Shown here piece after piece: positions 8,544 to 17,078 of a stretch of DNA of 64,000 nucleotides; positions within the stretch are counted from its first letter, which is position 1; each line of letters opens with the position of its first letter. The translations under genes and the position numbers were made by a program. The notes beneath the pieces were generated by a model, which ran no database searches, was not told the origin of the DNA, and saw nothing but the letters and a program-made list of their open reading frames with translations. The stretch is from Flavobacterium sp. (lineage in GTDB: Bacteria; Bacteroidota; Bacteroidia; Flavobacteriales; Flavobacteriaceae): NCBI RefSeq assembly GCF_039595935.1, contig NZ_JBCNKR010000006.1, positions 1-64,000 of the forward strand. The letters run 5' to 3'.

Positions 8544-9101
8544 TTATTTTTGATCTGCCAATTTTGCCTCCTCTGGAGTAAATTCAGGAACAATTGCATA
8601 AGTATCTACTCCTGCAATTGCCATTTCATCCAACATATCAACTAAATTACGATAAGTTGATTTTTTTGTCGGTTTGATAATAACAATAATTCCATTTTTT
8701 GGTTTTCCCAATGAAGCAGAATATTCTAAAACAGATTTTTTTCTTTTTAGAACTTCTCTACGAATACCATCTTTACCATATGTAATATCTTTAGGTCCTG
8801 CGATAGGAGATGATAGCAACCCCATATAGTAAGTAAGTTTATTGTTTTCTCCCAATATTACCGTCATAGTACGATTCTCATCTACTTTAATATCTTTATT
8901 TTTAGTAGGATCTTCGTCTTTATCTGGCAATGACAAATCCATCGATTGAGGTTTTGACAACGATGTGGTCAACATAAAGAACGTAATCAATAAGAATGCC
9001 AAATCCACCATGGCAGTTAAATCTACCTTCGAATTCTGCTTTTTGCTTCTTACTTTGCCGCCTTTCCCGCCGCCACCGTCGCCGGTATTTAATTCAGCCA
9101 T
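8544..9101 (-). CDS. exbD: Biopolymer transport protein ExbD (second copy)
   Basis: A 185-aa single-pass inner-membrane protein of the TonB motor. The helix TAMVDLAFLLITFFMLTTS (about residues 29-47) carries the conserved proton-pathway aspartate. The periplasmic domain resembles the Bacteroidota two-ExbD arrangement. A glycine-rich tail GDGGGGKGGK precedes the helix. The gene lies 19 bp after the other exbD, with which it shares only family-level similarity. Confidence 0.92.
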   Translation of the reverse strand: MAELNTGDGGGGKGGKVRSKKQNSKVDLTAMVDLAFLLITFFMLTTSLSKPQSMDLSLPDKDEDPTKNKDIKVDENRTMTVILGENNKLTYYMGLLSSPIAGPKDITYGKDGIRREVLKRKKSVLEYSASLGKPKNGIIVIIKPTKKSTYRNLVDMLDEMAIAGVDTYAIVPEFTPEEAKLADQK

Positions 9102-9120
9102 TTTACTGTATCTTTTTTAA

Positions 9121-9747
9121 TTAAAAGTCTTTTCCTCTCATCCCTGTAACTAAGTTAAAGGAATTGATTTTCTGATCTTGTAAAATATCCATAATCTTTT
9201 TGATTTGTGGATATTGTTCTTTAGCATCTCCTTTAATTGCAATTTTTAATTCTTTATCATCAAGATCAATCGTAGCTCTTCTTGAAACTAAAAGCCAGTC
9301 TTTAAGTTGATTATCTAAAGAATCAATTGGAATTCCAGGTTGATCCGCTTTCACTCTGTCAGAAGATTTCATAGCGATGATTTGTTTTAAACCAGTAACT
9401 GGCACACCAAAATCATCCATTAACGCAAATTTCGTTTTATCATCTTCTGAAAAAGTTACACCGTATTTTGCTCCCATTCCTTCAAGAGTCTTTTTACGGA
9501 TCTCTCTTCCTTTAATGTCAAAAAACACTTTGCTTTTCCCGTCTTTTCCTTTACCTATTGAAATAATTGCCAAATCAGAATCTGGTAATTTACTTTGTAC
9601 AGTAGATGAAGGCATATCTACAGGAAGCGCCTCAGGCACCTTAGCAGTAGCGGTCAAGATAAAGAACGTAAGCAAAAGGAACGCAACATCACACATGGCA
9701 GTCATATCTGTCGATGTTGACTTCTTTTTCATTTTTATTTTAGCCAT
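9121..9747 (-). CDS. exbD: Biopolymer transport protein ExbD (first copy)
   Basis: A 208-aa inner-membrane protein. The helix TAMCDVAFLLLTFFILTA (about residues 16-33) has the conserved aspartate, and a longer periplasmic domain follows. It is the second gene of the operon after exbB. Two different ExbD proteins per TonB motor are common in Bacteroidota. Confidence 0.92.
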   Translation of the reverse strand: MAKIKMKKKSTSTDMTAMCDVAFLLLTFFILTATAKVPEALPVDMPSSTVQSKLPDSDLAIISIGKGKDGKSKVFFDIKGREIRKKTLEGMGAKYGVTFSEDDKTKFALMDDFGVPVTGLKQIIAMKSSDRVKADQPGIPIDSLDNQLKDWLLVSRRATIDLDDKELKIAIKGDAKEQYPQIKKIMDILQDQKINSFNLVTGMRGKDF

Positions 9748-9800
9748 TATCTTTTATTTTTTTATTTTGATATAATTGAAATTATATATCAAAAAATTAA

Positions 9801-10625
9801 TTATTGTCTTAAACTTCCTCTGAATCTTCTGTAAGTATTCACGATTGTAGTACCAGCCTCATCGATAGAGTAAGTTAAATCGTCAATTTTAGCAGTAAAG
9901 AAGTTGTAAGAAACGATTGCTAAGATAGAAGTAGAGATACCTGTTGCAGTGTTGATAAGTGCCTCAGAAATACCTGTTGCAAGAGCAGCCTGGTCTGGAG
10001 TACCAGCAGAAGCTAACGCACCAAACGCTTTAATCATACCAGATACAGTTCCTAATAATCCTCCTAATGTACCTAAAGATACTAAAGTAGAGATGATAGT
10101 CATGTTTTTCTCTAACATTGGCATTTCTAATGAAGTTGCCTCTTCGATTTCTTTGTGGATTACTTCAGAAGCTTCTTCGCTGTTGAATCCTTCTTTTTTA
10201 ACGTCTTGGTATTTTACTAAAGCAGATTTAATTGCATTTGCAACAGAACCTTGTTGTTTGTCACATGAAGCGATAGCAGCCTCGATGTTTCCTTCTTTAA
10301 TACTTCCTTGAACGCTTTTCATGAATTTGTCTAAGTTAGTTTTACCAGCAGCTTTACCGATAACGATAAATCTTTCAATAGAAAAAACAACAACCATTAA
10401 AAACATACCTAATAATACAGGTACAATGAATCCTCCTTTATAAACTTGTCCTAATGTATTGATTGGATGTCCAGTTTCAGGGTTACCTCCTTCGAAGTTA
10501 GAAGCATCTCCCATGATTACTTTCCAAATAAACACCCCAACCAAAATACACGCTGTGATAATGATTCCAGTAATCATCCCTCCTCCATTTGAAGTGCTTT
10601 CTTTTTTAACTTTAACGTTTGCCAT
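9801..10625 (-). CDS. exbB: MotA/TolQ/ExbB proton channel protein
   Basis: A 274-aa inner-membrane stator subunit. Helices lie at about residues 17-38, 68-88, 170-200 and 215-240; the first is an extra N-terminal helix common in this phylum. The conserved MotA/ExbB core is ISTLVSLGTLGGLLGTVSGM followed by GISEALINTATGI. It forms the channel with the ExbD proteins and is the first gene of the operon. A TAAATTTG -7 element at 10690-10697 lies about 65 bp upstream. Confidence 0.94.
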   Translation of the reverse strand: MANVKVKKESTSNGGGMITGIIITACILVGVFIWKVIMGDASNFEGGNPETGHPINTLGQVYKGGFIVPVLLGMFLMVVVFSIERFIVIGKAAGKTNLDKFMKSVQGSIKEGNIEAAIASCDKQQGSVANAIKSALVKYQDVKKEGFNSEEASEVIHKEIEEATSLEMPMLEKNMTIISTLVSLGTLGGLLGTVSGMIKAFGALASAGTPDQAALATGISEALINTATGISTSILAIVSYNFFTAKIDDLTYSIDEAGTTIVNTYRRFRGSLRQ

Positions 10626-10689
10626 TTTTTTAAATTTTAATAGTTTTAAATAATTTTTATTTTTTAGTTATATTTAACTTGTAGGGTAG

Positions 10690-10697
10690 CAAATTTA
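10690..10697 (-). promoter_or_regulatory. Likely -7 element of the exbB-tonB operon
   Basis: TAAATTTG on the minus strand matches TAnnTTTG exactly, but no TTG sits 19-21 bp upstream; a T-run occupies that place. The rest of the 380-bp gap 10626-11005 is AT-rich and shows nothing else that I can support. It must also contain the promoter for the divergent ATPase gene. Confidence 0.5.
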
Positions 10698-11005
10698 TAC
10701 GTTTAGTTTAAATAAAAAAACTTTTTTTAATTTTATTGAAGGAAATTTAACGTCAAATTAAAAAATATCTCATTAATTTGTCGGCATCATTTTTATGATA
10801 AAACAAAAAAAAAGGCGATTAATAAAAAAATTACAACGTTTTAGTAAATATTCAAACATTCCTTTGAAATCTTCTTAAAAAGCTGAGAATTTATTTTTTA
10901 TGTCATTTTCAATCAAAAAAAGCATTTTCCTACTAAAAAAAAGATAGCTTAATTGTTAAAAAATCAAACAAAACTCTTATAATCATCTAAATTACAAATA
11001 AAAAC

Positions 11006-12523
11006 ATGAATAAAAAAGACAATTTCATTCAGGACATAAACACTGGTTATTCTGCCAAGGGCGACTCTATAGTTCTGGGAGGTGCCATTTTAGATGGAGA
11101 AGCTATTTCAGAGGCTCATGTAAAGATTCCATTAAAAACATTAAACCGTCATGGGCTTATTGCGGGAGCTACGGGAACAGGAAAAACGAAAACTATTCAG
11201 GTTTTTTCTGAGCAGCTTTCTAATGCCGGAATCCCTGTTTTAATGATGGATATTAAAGGGGATTTTAGCGGTATTGCTAAAGAAGGAAAAGAAGAAGGTT
11301 TTATTACAGAACGTCACGCTAAAATAAACCTACCTTATAATGTATCCTCTTTTCCGGTTGAGCTGATGTCGCTTTCTAAACAAAACGGAGTTCGTCTGCG
11401 TGCTACAGTATCAGAGTTTGGTCCGGTTTTGTTTTCGCGAATTTTAGATTTGAATGATACACAGGCTGGGGTTGTCGCTGTTATTTTTAAATACAGTGAT
11501 GATAAGCAAATGCCTTTACTGGATTTAAAAGACATTAAAAAAGTCATTAATTATATTACCGAAGAAGGCAAAGACGAAATCGCTGCCAGCTATGGTAAAA
11601 TATCTACCGCAACTACCGGAACTATTTTAAGAAAAATTATTGAACTTGAACAACAAGGCGGTGATTTGTTTTTTGGTGAATTATCTTTTGAAACTGATGA
11701 TTTAATGCGAATTGATGAAAACGGAAAAGGTTACGTAAACATCATCCGCTTGACAGATATTCAGGATAAACCTAAATTATTCTCTACTTTTATGCTGAGT
11801 CTTTTAGCGGAGATTTATCAAAAAATGCCTGAAAAAGGCGATGCTGAACAGCCTGAATTGGTAATCTTTATTGACGAAGCGCACTTGATATTTAATGAAG
11901 CCAGCAAAGCATTATTAGAACAAATTGAAACGATTGTAAAACTAATTCGTTCAAAAGGTGTTGGGGTTTATTTTGTAACTCAAAACCCAATGGATGTTCC
12001 GAGTGGTGTTCTGGCACAATTAGGACTAAAAATTCAGCATGCATTGAGAGCTTTTACAGCAAACGACCGTCAGGCGATAAAAAAAACTGCCGATAATTAC
12101 CCTACATCTCAATATTATAAAACAGATGAATTGCTTACAAGTTTAGGAATTGGAGAAGCTTTGGTTACGGCTCTAAATGAAAAAGGTGTTCCTACTCCGC
12201 TTGTAGCAACTATGATGCGCGCACCTCAGAGTCGAATGGATGTTTTATCCCCTTCTGAAATAGATGAAATTAACGCTAAATCAAAATTGGTTAAAAAATA
12301 TGCCGAAGAAATCGACCGCGAAAGTGCTTTTGAAATTCTAAATAAAAAAATTGCCGACGCTACTGAAGCTGCAGCACAGCAAGAAGAACAAACTCCCTCC
12401 AAAACTTCCAAATCAGAACCAAGTACTACAGAAGTAGTTACAAAATCTGTTTTGAAAGTGGTAACAAGTGCTACCTTTATTAGAGGTGTTTTTGGAGTTT
12501 TATCAAAATTCTTAAAAAAGTAA
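11006..12523 (+). CDS. HerA-like ATPase, DUF853 (YjgR) family
   Basis: A 505-aa P-loop ATPase of the FtsK-HerA superfamily. Walker A is GATGTGKTKT (about residues 54-63). Walker B is LVIFIDEAHLIF (about 290-301), and a sensor-like YFVTQNPMDVP follows. The C-terminal 40-50 residues are low-complexity (Glu/Gln/Ser/Thr-rich) and end in a short hydrophobic segment. The family is widespread, and its cellular substrate is not established. No NurA or other defence gene is adjacent, so a housekeeping role is more likely. It is a single gene ending at the terminator at 12575. Confidence 0.88.
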   Translation: MNKKDNFIQDINTGYSAKGDSIVLGGAILDGEAISEAHVKIPLKTLNRHGLIAGATGTGKTKTIQVFSEQLSNAGIPVLMMDIKGDFSGIAKEGKEEGFITERHAKINLPYNVSSFPVELMSLSKQNGVRLRATVSEFGPVLFSRILDLNDTQAGVVAVIFKYSDDKQMPLLDLKDIKKVINYITEEGKDEIAASYGKISTATTGTILRKIIELEQQGGDLFFGELSFETDDLMRIDENGKGYVNIIRLTDIQDKPKLFSTFMLSLLAEIYQKMPEKGDAEQPELVIFIDEAHLIFNEASKALLEQIETIVKLIRSKGVGVYFVTQNPMDVPSGVLAQLGLKIQHALRAFTANDRQAIKKTADNYPTSQYYKTDELLTSLGIGEALVTALNEKGVPTPLVATMMRAPQSRMDVLSPSEIDEINAKSKLVKKYAEEIDRESAFEILNKKIADATEAAAQQEEQTPSKTSKSEPSTTEVVTKSVLKVVTSATFIRGVFGVLSKFLKK

Positions 12524-12532
12524 AAAATATTA

Positions 12533-12561
12533 AACCATATAAGTTATATAAGTTCATTTAA
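12533..12561 (+). repeat. Dispersed repeat AACCATATAAGTTATATAAG, forward copy
   Basis: Directly follows the HerA-like gene. Other copies: 31742-31766 (forward), 31913-31941 (reverse), 62217-62239 (forward), 62264-62288 (reverse) and a decayed one near 46914. Here it is paired with a CCCGACAGG-type terminator 13 bp downstream, the same pairing as at 31742-31836. Confidence 0.75.
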
Positions 12562-12574
12562 ATCTTTAAATATG

Positions 12575-12607
12575 AAACCCGACAGGTTTTAAAAACCTGT
12601 CGGGTTT
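12575..12607. terminator. Bidirectional terminator, CCCGACAGG family
   Basis: Palindrome AAACCCGACAGGTTTT / AAAACCTGTCGGGTTT between the convergent HerA-like gene and kmo. The stem is perfect and bordered by A- and T-runs. Confidence 0.85.
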
Positions 12608-12633
12608 ACTTTATAATTTATGCAGTTAATTTT

Positions 12634-13977
12634 TTAGGCTTTCTGAAGCAATTCCAGAATCTTATTTTCAACTTCTGGTGTGTTCCATATATTTTCAATA
12701 TTATCGAGCTTTAAAACTTCTTCCATAATACCGTTTTGATAATCTCCAATTGCCAGCGCTTCGGCATACGGACGATCGCTAAAAGTAACCCGGCTGTAAA
12801 GCGGAATCCATTTATCAGGATATTTATCTGAAAAAACCTTTTCTATTTTCTTTTGTAATAAGAATTTTTCATCTGCCGTTTTGGTACTCATTTCCATGAA
12901 GTTTCGGTATGAAAGTTCGGCAATGGCATCGGCATTTGGTTTACGTGAAATTTGATATTCTGTAAAGATTTTTTTCCAGTCGTCGCCAAATTTCTCGATC
13001 ATTTCATTTAAAACCGTAATATCTTCGAAACCTGCATTCATTCCTTGTCCGTAAAACGGAACAATCGCATGACAAGCGTCTCCAATTAAAGCAATTTTAT
13101 CTTCGTAAGTCCACGGAAAACATTTCATCGTTACCAATGTACTTGTTGGATTTTTAAAGAAATCATTTGCCAGTTCAGGAATTACCTCAATTGAATCCGG
13201 GAAATTTTTCTCAAAGAAATTCTCAACCATTTTACGATCTGTAAGTGATTCAAAAGAATTTTCTCCTTCAAAAGGCATAAATAAAGTACAGGTAAAGCTT
13301 CCATCAAGATTAGGAAGCGCGATCAGCATATATTCGCCTCTCGGCCAAATGTGAAATGAATTTTTATCCAATTTATGCGTTCCATCAGCATTTGCCGGAA
13401 TATTCAATTCTTTATATCCCATATTTAAAAATTCCTGAGAATAATTAAACATACTTTGTCTCTGCATTCTGTGACGGATTCTTGAAAATGCTCCATCGGC
13501 ACCAAAAACCATATCAAATTTATGTTCTTCCCACTCGCCTCTTTCGCTTTCGCCAATATGAAGCGTTGCATCACTTAGGGTTACGTCCCAGATTTTTTGT
13601 TCAAAATGAAATTCTGCACCGGCATTTTCAGCCAAATCAATCATTTTTCTATTTAGCTTTCCTCTCGAAATGGAGTAAATTGATTCACCTTCCTGACCGT
13701 AATTCTGAAAATTGAGTTTATCAACTAAATGAATCGCTCGTTTATCCATCGGAATTGCGATTTCCCGAACTGCATCGCCCACTCCAACACCATCAAGCGC
13801 TTTCCAGCCTCGGTTTGACATTGCCAGATTAATAGAACGACCAGAAAAATTTATTTTTCGAATATCAGGGCTGCGATCATAAACATGAACCGTGTGACCT
13901 GCTTTTTTAAGATAAATTGCCAAAAGTGATCCTACTAATCCAGAACCTACAACAGCAATTTTTAGTGAAGTTTGCAT
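12634..13977 (-). CDS. kmo: Kynurenine 3-monooxygenase
   Basis: An FAD flavoprotein (447 aa) that hydroxylates L-kynurenine to 3-hydroxykynurenine with NADPH and O2. The FAD-binding GxGxxG lies at VVGSGLVGSLLAIYLKKAG (about residues 9-27). The second FAD motif is IALIGDACHAIVPFYGQG (about residues 301-318). KMO-typical segments include GRSINLAMSNRGWKAL and FHIWPRGEYMLIALPN. ATG at 13977 gives the family length and starts five residues before the FAD fold; the longer in-frame reading to 14094 adds an unrelated hydrophobic stretch. Kynureninase is encoded 15 kb away (28972-30246), so the pathway genes are split. Confidence 0.93.
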   Translation of the reverse strand: MQTSLKIAVVGSGLVGSLLAIYLKKAGHTVHVYDRSPDIRKINFSGRSINLAMSNRGWKALDGVGVGDAVREIAIPMDKRAIHLVDKLNFQNYGQEGESIYSISRGKLNRKMIDLAENAGAEFHFEQKIWDVTLSDATLHIGESERGEWEEHKFDMVFGADGAFSRIRHRMQRQSMFNYSQEFLNMGYKELNIPANADGTHKLDKNSFHIWPRGEYMLIALPNLDGSFTCTLFMPFEGENSFESLTDRKMVENFFEKNFPDSIEVIPELANDFFKNPTSTLVTMKCFPWTYEDKIALIGDACHAIVPFYGQGMNAGFEDITVLNEMIEKFGDDWKKIFTEYQISRKPNADAIAELSYRNFMEMSTKTADEKFLLQKKIEKVFSDKYPDKWIPLYSRVTFSDRPYAEALAIGDYQNGIMEEVLKLDNIENIWNTPEVENKILELLQKA

Positions 13978-14206
13978 CGGGGAAAATCTAATATATAAGA
14001 TCGTAAAAATAAGTAATAATTGTACATAAGCTTTAAAATACAACAAATATTTAACCTTCAAACCAATATTATTGTGAAATAAATTCTCGGGCAATACCTG
14101 TTTTCATAACAAAATCTCTTTTTTATGGATTTATTTAGATTTTCAAAAGAAGTAATTTCGTCTGAACAGAAACTATCTATCTTTTATAATTTAAAAATAA
14201 CCACAA

Positions 14207-14800
14207 ATGAACAGCGAAATTTTACAATCAGAAATTATATTAGAAAACGAAAGGGTATTATTGATTCCTTTTGAAAGTGAAAGAAACATCGAACTCAAAG
14301 AAATTATTTTTAATGACGAAATCTGGAAATACATGGGAATGTACGTTCGCAATGATCAGGATTTCGAAAATTACATTCAAAGTACATTAAAACAAAAAGC
14401 CGACGGCGTTTGTTATCCGTTCCTTATTATTGACAAAACCACAGACCAAGTTGCCGGAAGCACACGTTATGGTTATTTGAATTATGCAAGCGAAAAATGC
14501 GAAATTGGCTGGACTTGGTACGGAAAAGATTTTCAGGGAACGGGATTAAACAAAGCCTGTAAATATGAATTATTAAAATTTGGTTTTGAAAATATTCAAT
14601 TTAGAAGAATACAATTCAGCGCTGATCTTGAAAACGAAAGATCGCAAAGTGCTATTGAAAAACTAGGCGCGCTGAAAGAAGGTTTGTTTCGAAATAATTA
14701 TATCGATTCTGAAGGAAATAGCAGAGATGATGTTTATTATAGTATTATTTTGGAGGAATGGCAGAATACTAAACGTGATTATTTTGGGGAGTTCAACTAG
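14207..14800 (+). CDS. GNAT-family N-acetyltransferase (RimJ/RimL-like)
   Basis: A 197-aa acetyl-CoA-dependent acetyltransferase. The N-terminal strand LENERVLLIPFE is typical of RimJ/RimL-type enzymes, and VAGSTRYGYLNYASEKCEIGW leads into the acetyl-CoA-binding helix (GKDFQGTGLNKACKYELLKF). QFSADLENERSQSAIEKLGA is the usual C-terminal motif. The substrate is unknown. It is a single gene with a 78-bp gap to the membrane-protein pair. Confidence 0.85.
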   Translation: MNSEILQSEIILENERVLLIPFESERNIELKEIIFNDEIWKYMGMYVRNDQDFENYIQSTLKQKADGVCYPFLIIDKTTDQVAGSTRYGYLNYASEKCEIGWTWYGKDFQGTGLNKACKYELLKFGFENIQFRRIQFSADLENERSQSAIEKLGALKEGLFRNNYIDSEGNSRDDVYYSIILEEWQNTKRDYFGEFN

Positions 14801-14877
14801 AAAATTATTACTTTAGCTTCTTAATCTCTATAGATTAAATATATAAATACCTTTTTAATCATCCTTAAAAGAAATAG

Positions 14878-15531
14878 ATGGCAAGTTTTGAAAAGCCCCA
14901 AGGAAAAGAACATTTAGATGAAGATTTTCTCAAAGAATTAAAACATAAAATTTGGTCCACAAAAGGAGCAAGATTTGCTGCAAATGATAGATTAAAATCT
15001 TTATCCAAAATCTCTAACATTTGCAACGGAGTACTTTCCGTTTATTTAATAATCTTTGGATTATTAACAGTTTATAAAATATATAATCCTATTGAAAAAT
15101 CAGAAAACCTCTTTGCATTTAGCCTTACAGCAGTTTCAATTTTTCAATTACTCTTTTCTCTATTTGAGAGCTCTCAAAACTATCTAGTAAATGCACGTGA
15201 ATTTCACGATTGTGCTTTAGACCTTTCTGATTTATATAATGAATTGCAAACTTTTAAAACATACAAAACTGATGTCTCTGAAGAGGATAAATTTATTTTT
15301 TGTAATGATTTACAACTAAGATACCAAAATGTTCTTCGAAAATATCAAAATCATTCCCCCATAGATCATAAAAAATTCATAGCTGATAATATGACATATT
15401 ATAAATACATAAAATGGCATTACTGGTGGAAAATATATGCTTTGTACTATATAAAAACAAAACTATTCTATCTTCTTTCTATAATAGTACCAGGAATAAT
15501 TTTAATAAAATTAATATTAAACGTTATATAA
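14878..15531 (+). CDS. SLATT-domain two-helix membrane protein
   Basis: A 217-aa protein. The pattern KIWSTKGARFAANDRL, then helices at about residues 47-68 and 80-98, then FESSQNYLVNAREFHDCALDL, fits SLATT-type proteins (SMODS- and SLOG-associating two-helix effectors), most like the SLATT_5 group as I recall it. Such proteins are predicted pore-forming effectors in nucleotide-signalling and reverse-transcriptase-linked defence systems. A further C-terminal hydrophobic helix spans about 193-215. No nucleotidyltransferase, SLOG or reverse transcriptase is next to it. The next gene, 26 bp on, encodes another membrane protein. The family call is from memory of motifs; the role is inferred. Confidence 0.68.
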   Translation: MASFEKPQGKEHLDEDFLKELKHKIWSTKGARFAANDRLKSLSKISNICNGVLSVYLIIFGLLTVYKIYNPIEKSENLFAFSLTAVSIFQLLFSLFESSQNYLVNAREFHDCALDLSDLYNELQTFKTYKTDVSEEDKFIFCNDLQLRYQNVLRKYQNHSPIDHKKFIADNMTYYKYIKWHYWWKIYALYYIKTKLFYLLSIIVPGIILIKLILNVI

Positions 15532-15557
15532 TATTCTGAAATTCAATTAATCGATGT

Positions 15558-16127
15558 ATGGAAATTAATACTGAAAGTTCAAAGTTTTTTTTAAGGAAGT
15601 CTTCAAAACTTCTAAATTTTATTTTCCCTGGAATAGTTATAATAGATTTGTTTTTCAAAAAAGGTTTTTTCTCTAATGAAATAGATTCCTTATACACATT
15701 TATTTTATATATAATTTGGGCATTAATTTTAAGTATTCCGTTTCATTTTTTTAACCACTCTTTACTTGAAAATCTGACCAAACACCTTTTAAAAAATGTT
15801 GGGATTAAAAGAAAGCACTCCCCAGAAGAGATTAAAAAAATATACGAGTCCTTAACAGAAGAAGATAAAGAAGATTTCGAAGAGTTCCAAGACGGTGCAC
15901 TCCTTGGACTTATAATCATTAAAACAATTATTTTATATTTAACTTACAAAATCTTTATTTATTACAAAATAGTACATTTTACAATAATAGATATTCCACT
16001 CGATTATTTAAATTTTATTTGTGTAACATTATCAACGATAATAATGTCTTATCCATTAGGATATGTTTATGCTAAATTTTGCCTACACAGATTAGAATAT
16101 TTATGTGAAGAAGAGTTTTTTCAATGA
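15558..16127 (+). CDS. Uncharacterised four-helix membrane protein, partner of the SLATT gene
   Basis: A 189-aa protein with four hydrophobic helices (about residues 18-36, 43-64, 113-136 and 148-172). A strongly charged loop lies between helices 2 and 3 (SPEEIKKIYESLTEEDKEDF). I recognise no family. It lies 26 bp after the SLATT-like gene on the same strand and ends in a hairpin that spans its stop codon, so the two genes are probably one transcription unit. Any role as a regulator or immunity partner of the SLATT protein is inference. Confidence 0.65.
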   Translation: MEINTESSKFFLRKSSKLLNFIFPGIVIIDLFFKKGFFSNEIDSLYTFILYIIWALILSIPFHFFNHSLLENLTKHLLKNVGIKRKHSPEEIKKIYESLTEEDKEDFEEFQDGALLGLIIIKTIILYLTYKIFIYYKIVHFTIIDIPLDYLNFICVTLSTIIMSYPLGYVYAKFCLHRLEYLCEEEFFQ

Positions 16128-16143
16128 TTAAAAAACTCTTCTT
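16108..16143 (+). terminator. Hairpin spanning the stop codon of the membrane-protein gene
   Basis: Perfect 14-bp arms AAGAAGAGTTTTTT (16108-16121) and its complement (16130-16143), with the TGA stop inside the 8-base loop. It is AT-rich and lacks a classical T-tract after the second arm, so termination is likely but not certain. A second small palindrome, GTTAAAA-CAAA-TTTTAAC, follows at 16153-16170 before the AraC gene. Confidence 0.6.
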
Positions 16144-16206
16144 GCTAATCCTGTTAAAACAAATTTTAACATCATCATCGGTTTTTATATTACGCAACAC
16201 ATCAAA

Positions 16207-17001
16207 ATGAACCTCTATTCAGAACATTATGTAACTCAAAAAACGGAAAGGTTCATCAATAAAATTTGGTGTTTGGATAACAGCATCGGCGAAAGCCTGA
16301 TTGAAAACAAACTCGTTTTACCAAACGGCTGTTTTAATCTGTCCATTGTTACCGGAAATGCAATTGAAGTTAATACGAGTAAAAACAAATACGAAATGAG
16401 CGAAGGCATCTACTTTTGTTCGCAAATGACCAATAAGGTTTTGGTTAATATTCAGCCGAAAACTAAAGTTATTATAATTCAGCTTCATGCCTGGACGCTT
16501 TCTATGTTTCCAAAATATGATTTGAGTGATTTTTCAGATTCCATAATTAAAATTAATTCAGAAGAACTGCCTTTTCAAATTGAAATTGATTCTGAAATTG
16601 AGACTTTATTAAATACAATTAATGTTTATTTTGAAGAATTGTCGGATTTACATTCAGAGAAAAATCTAATTGAAAAAATCTGTGAAATCATTAAAAATTA
16701 TCAAGAAGAAGTTTCGGTTTCTGAGATCAGTAAAGATTTGAAGTTTTCCCAGCGATTATTACAGATTAAATTTAAAACCGCAACCGGACTTACAATAAAA
16801 AAATACATTCAGATTTTGAAATTCAGAAAATCGGTCGATCTCATGATTAATTCTGATTTAGAGAAATTGAAGTTAACCGATGTTGCGCTTTACAATAAAT
16901 ATTTTGATCAGTCGCATTTTATCAAAAAGTTTAAAGATGTAACCAAAACTACACCTAAAATGTTTAATCCTGATTCGTATTTTCTTTCTAAAAAAAGATA
17001 A
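16207..17001 (+). CDS. AraC-family transcriptional regulator
   Basis: A 264-aa DNA-binding protein. The N-terminal sensor domain (about residues 1-130) resembles the DUF6597-type cupin-like domain. The C-terminal AraC double helix-turn-helix spans about 165-255: VSVSEISKDLKFSQRLLQIKF is the first HTH and YFDQSHFIKKFKDVTKTTPKMF is the second-HTH signature. The ligand is unknown. It lies 77 bp upstream of a secreted serine hydrolase gene on the same strand and may control the hydrolase group. Confidence 0.88.
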   Translation: MNLYSEHYVTQKTERFINKIWCLDNSIGESLIENKLVLPNGCFNLSIVTGNAIEVNTSKNKYEMSEGIYFCSQMTNKVLVNIQPKTKVIIIQLHAWTLSMFPKYDLSDFSDSIIKINSEELPFQIEIDSEIETLLNTINVYFEELSDLHSEKNLIEKICEIIKNYQEEVSVSEISKDLKFSQRLLQIKFKTATGLTIKKYIQILKFRKSVDLMINSDLEKLKLTDVALYNKYFDQSHFIKKFKDVTKTTPKMFNPDSYFLSKKR

Positions 17002-17078
17002 ATTTCGCTTTTATACTATTTTTTGAAGTTGTGATTGATGTAATATTGCAAAATCATTCATCATCAATCAATCATAAA

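Noticed and set aside
6829..10653. Long antisense ORFs opposite the PBP-like, exbD and exbB genes (up to 152 codons)
   Set aside because: They are exact shadows of well-supported minus-strand genes, with no start context or family match.
11006..12523. HerA-like ATPase as part of a HerA-linked defence system
   Set aside because: The DUF853 type is a widespread housekeeping family and neither a nuclease nor a SIR2/NurA gene is adjacent.
13978..14094. N-terminal extension of kmo by 39 codons
   Set aside because: It adds a hydrophobic stretch that is unlike any flavoprotein N-terminus, and the internal ATG gives the family length.
14878..16127. Complete CBASS or retron-type defence system
   Set aside because: No nucleotidyltransferase, sensor, reverse transcriptase or msr/msd-like RNA is found next to the SLATT-like gene.
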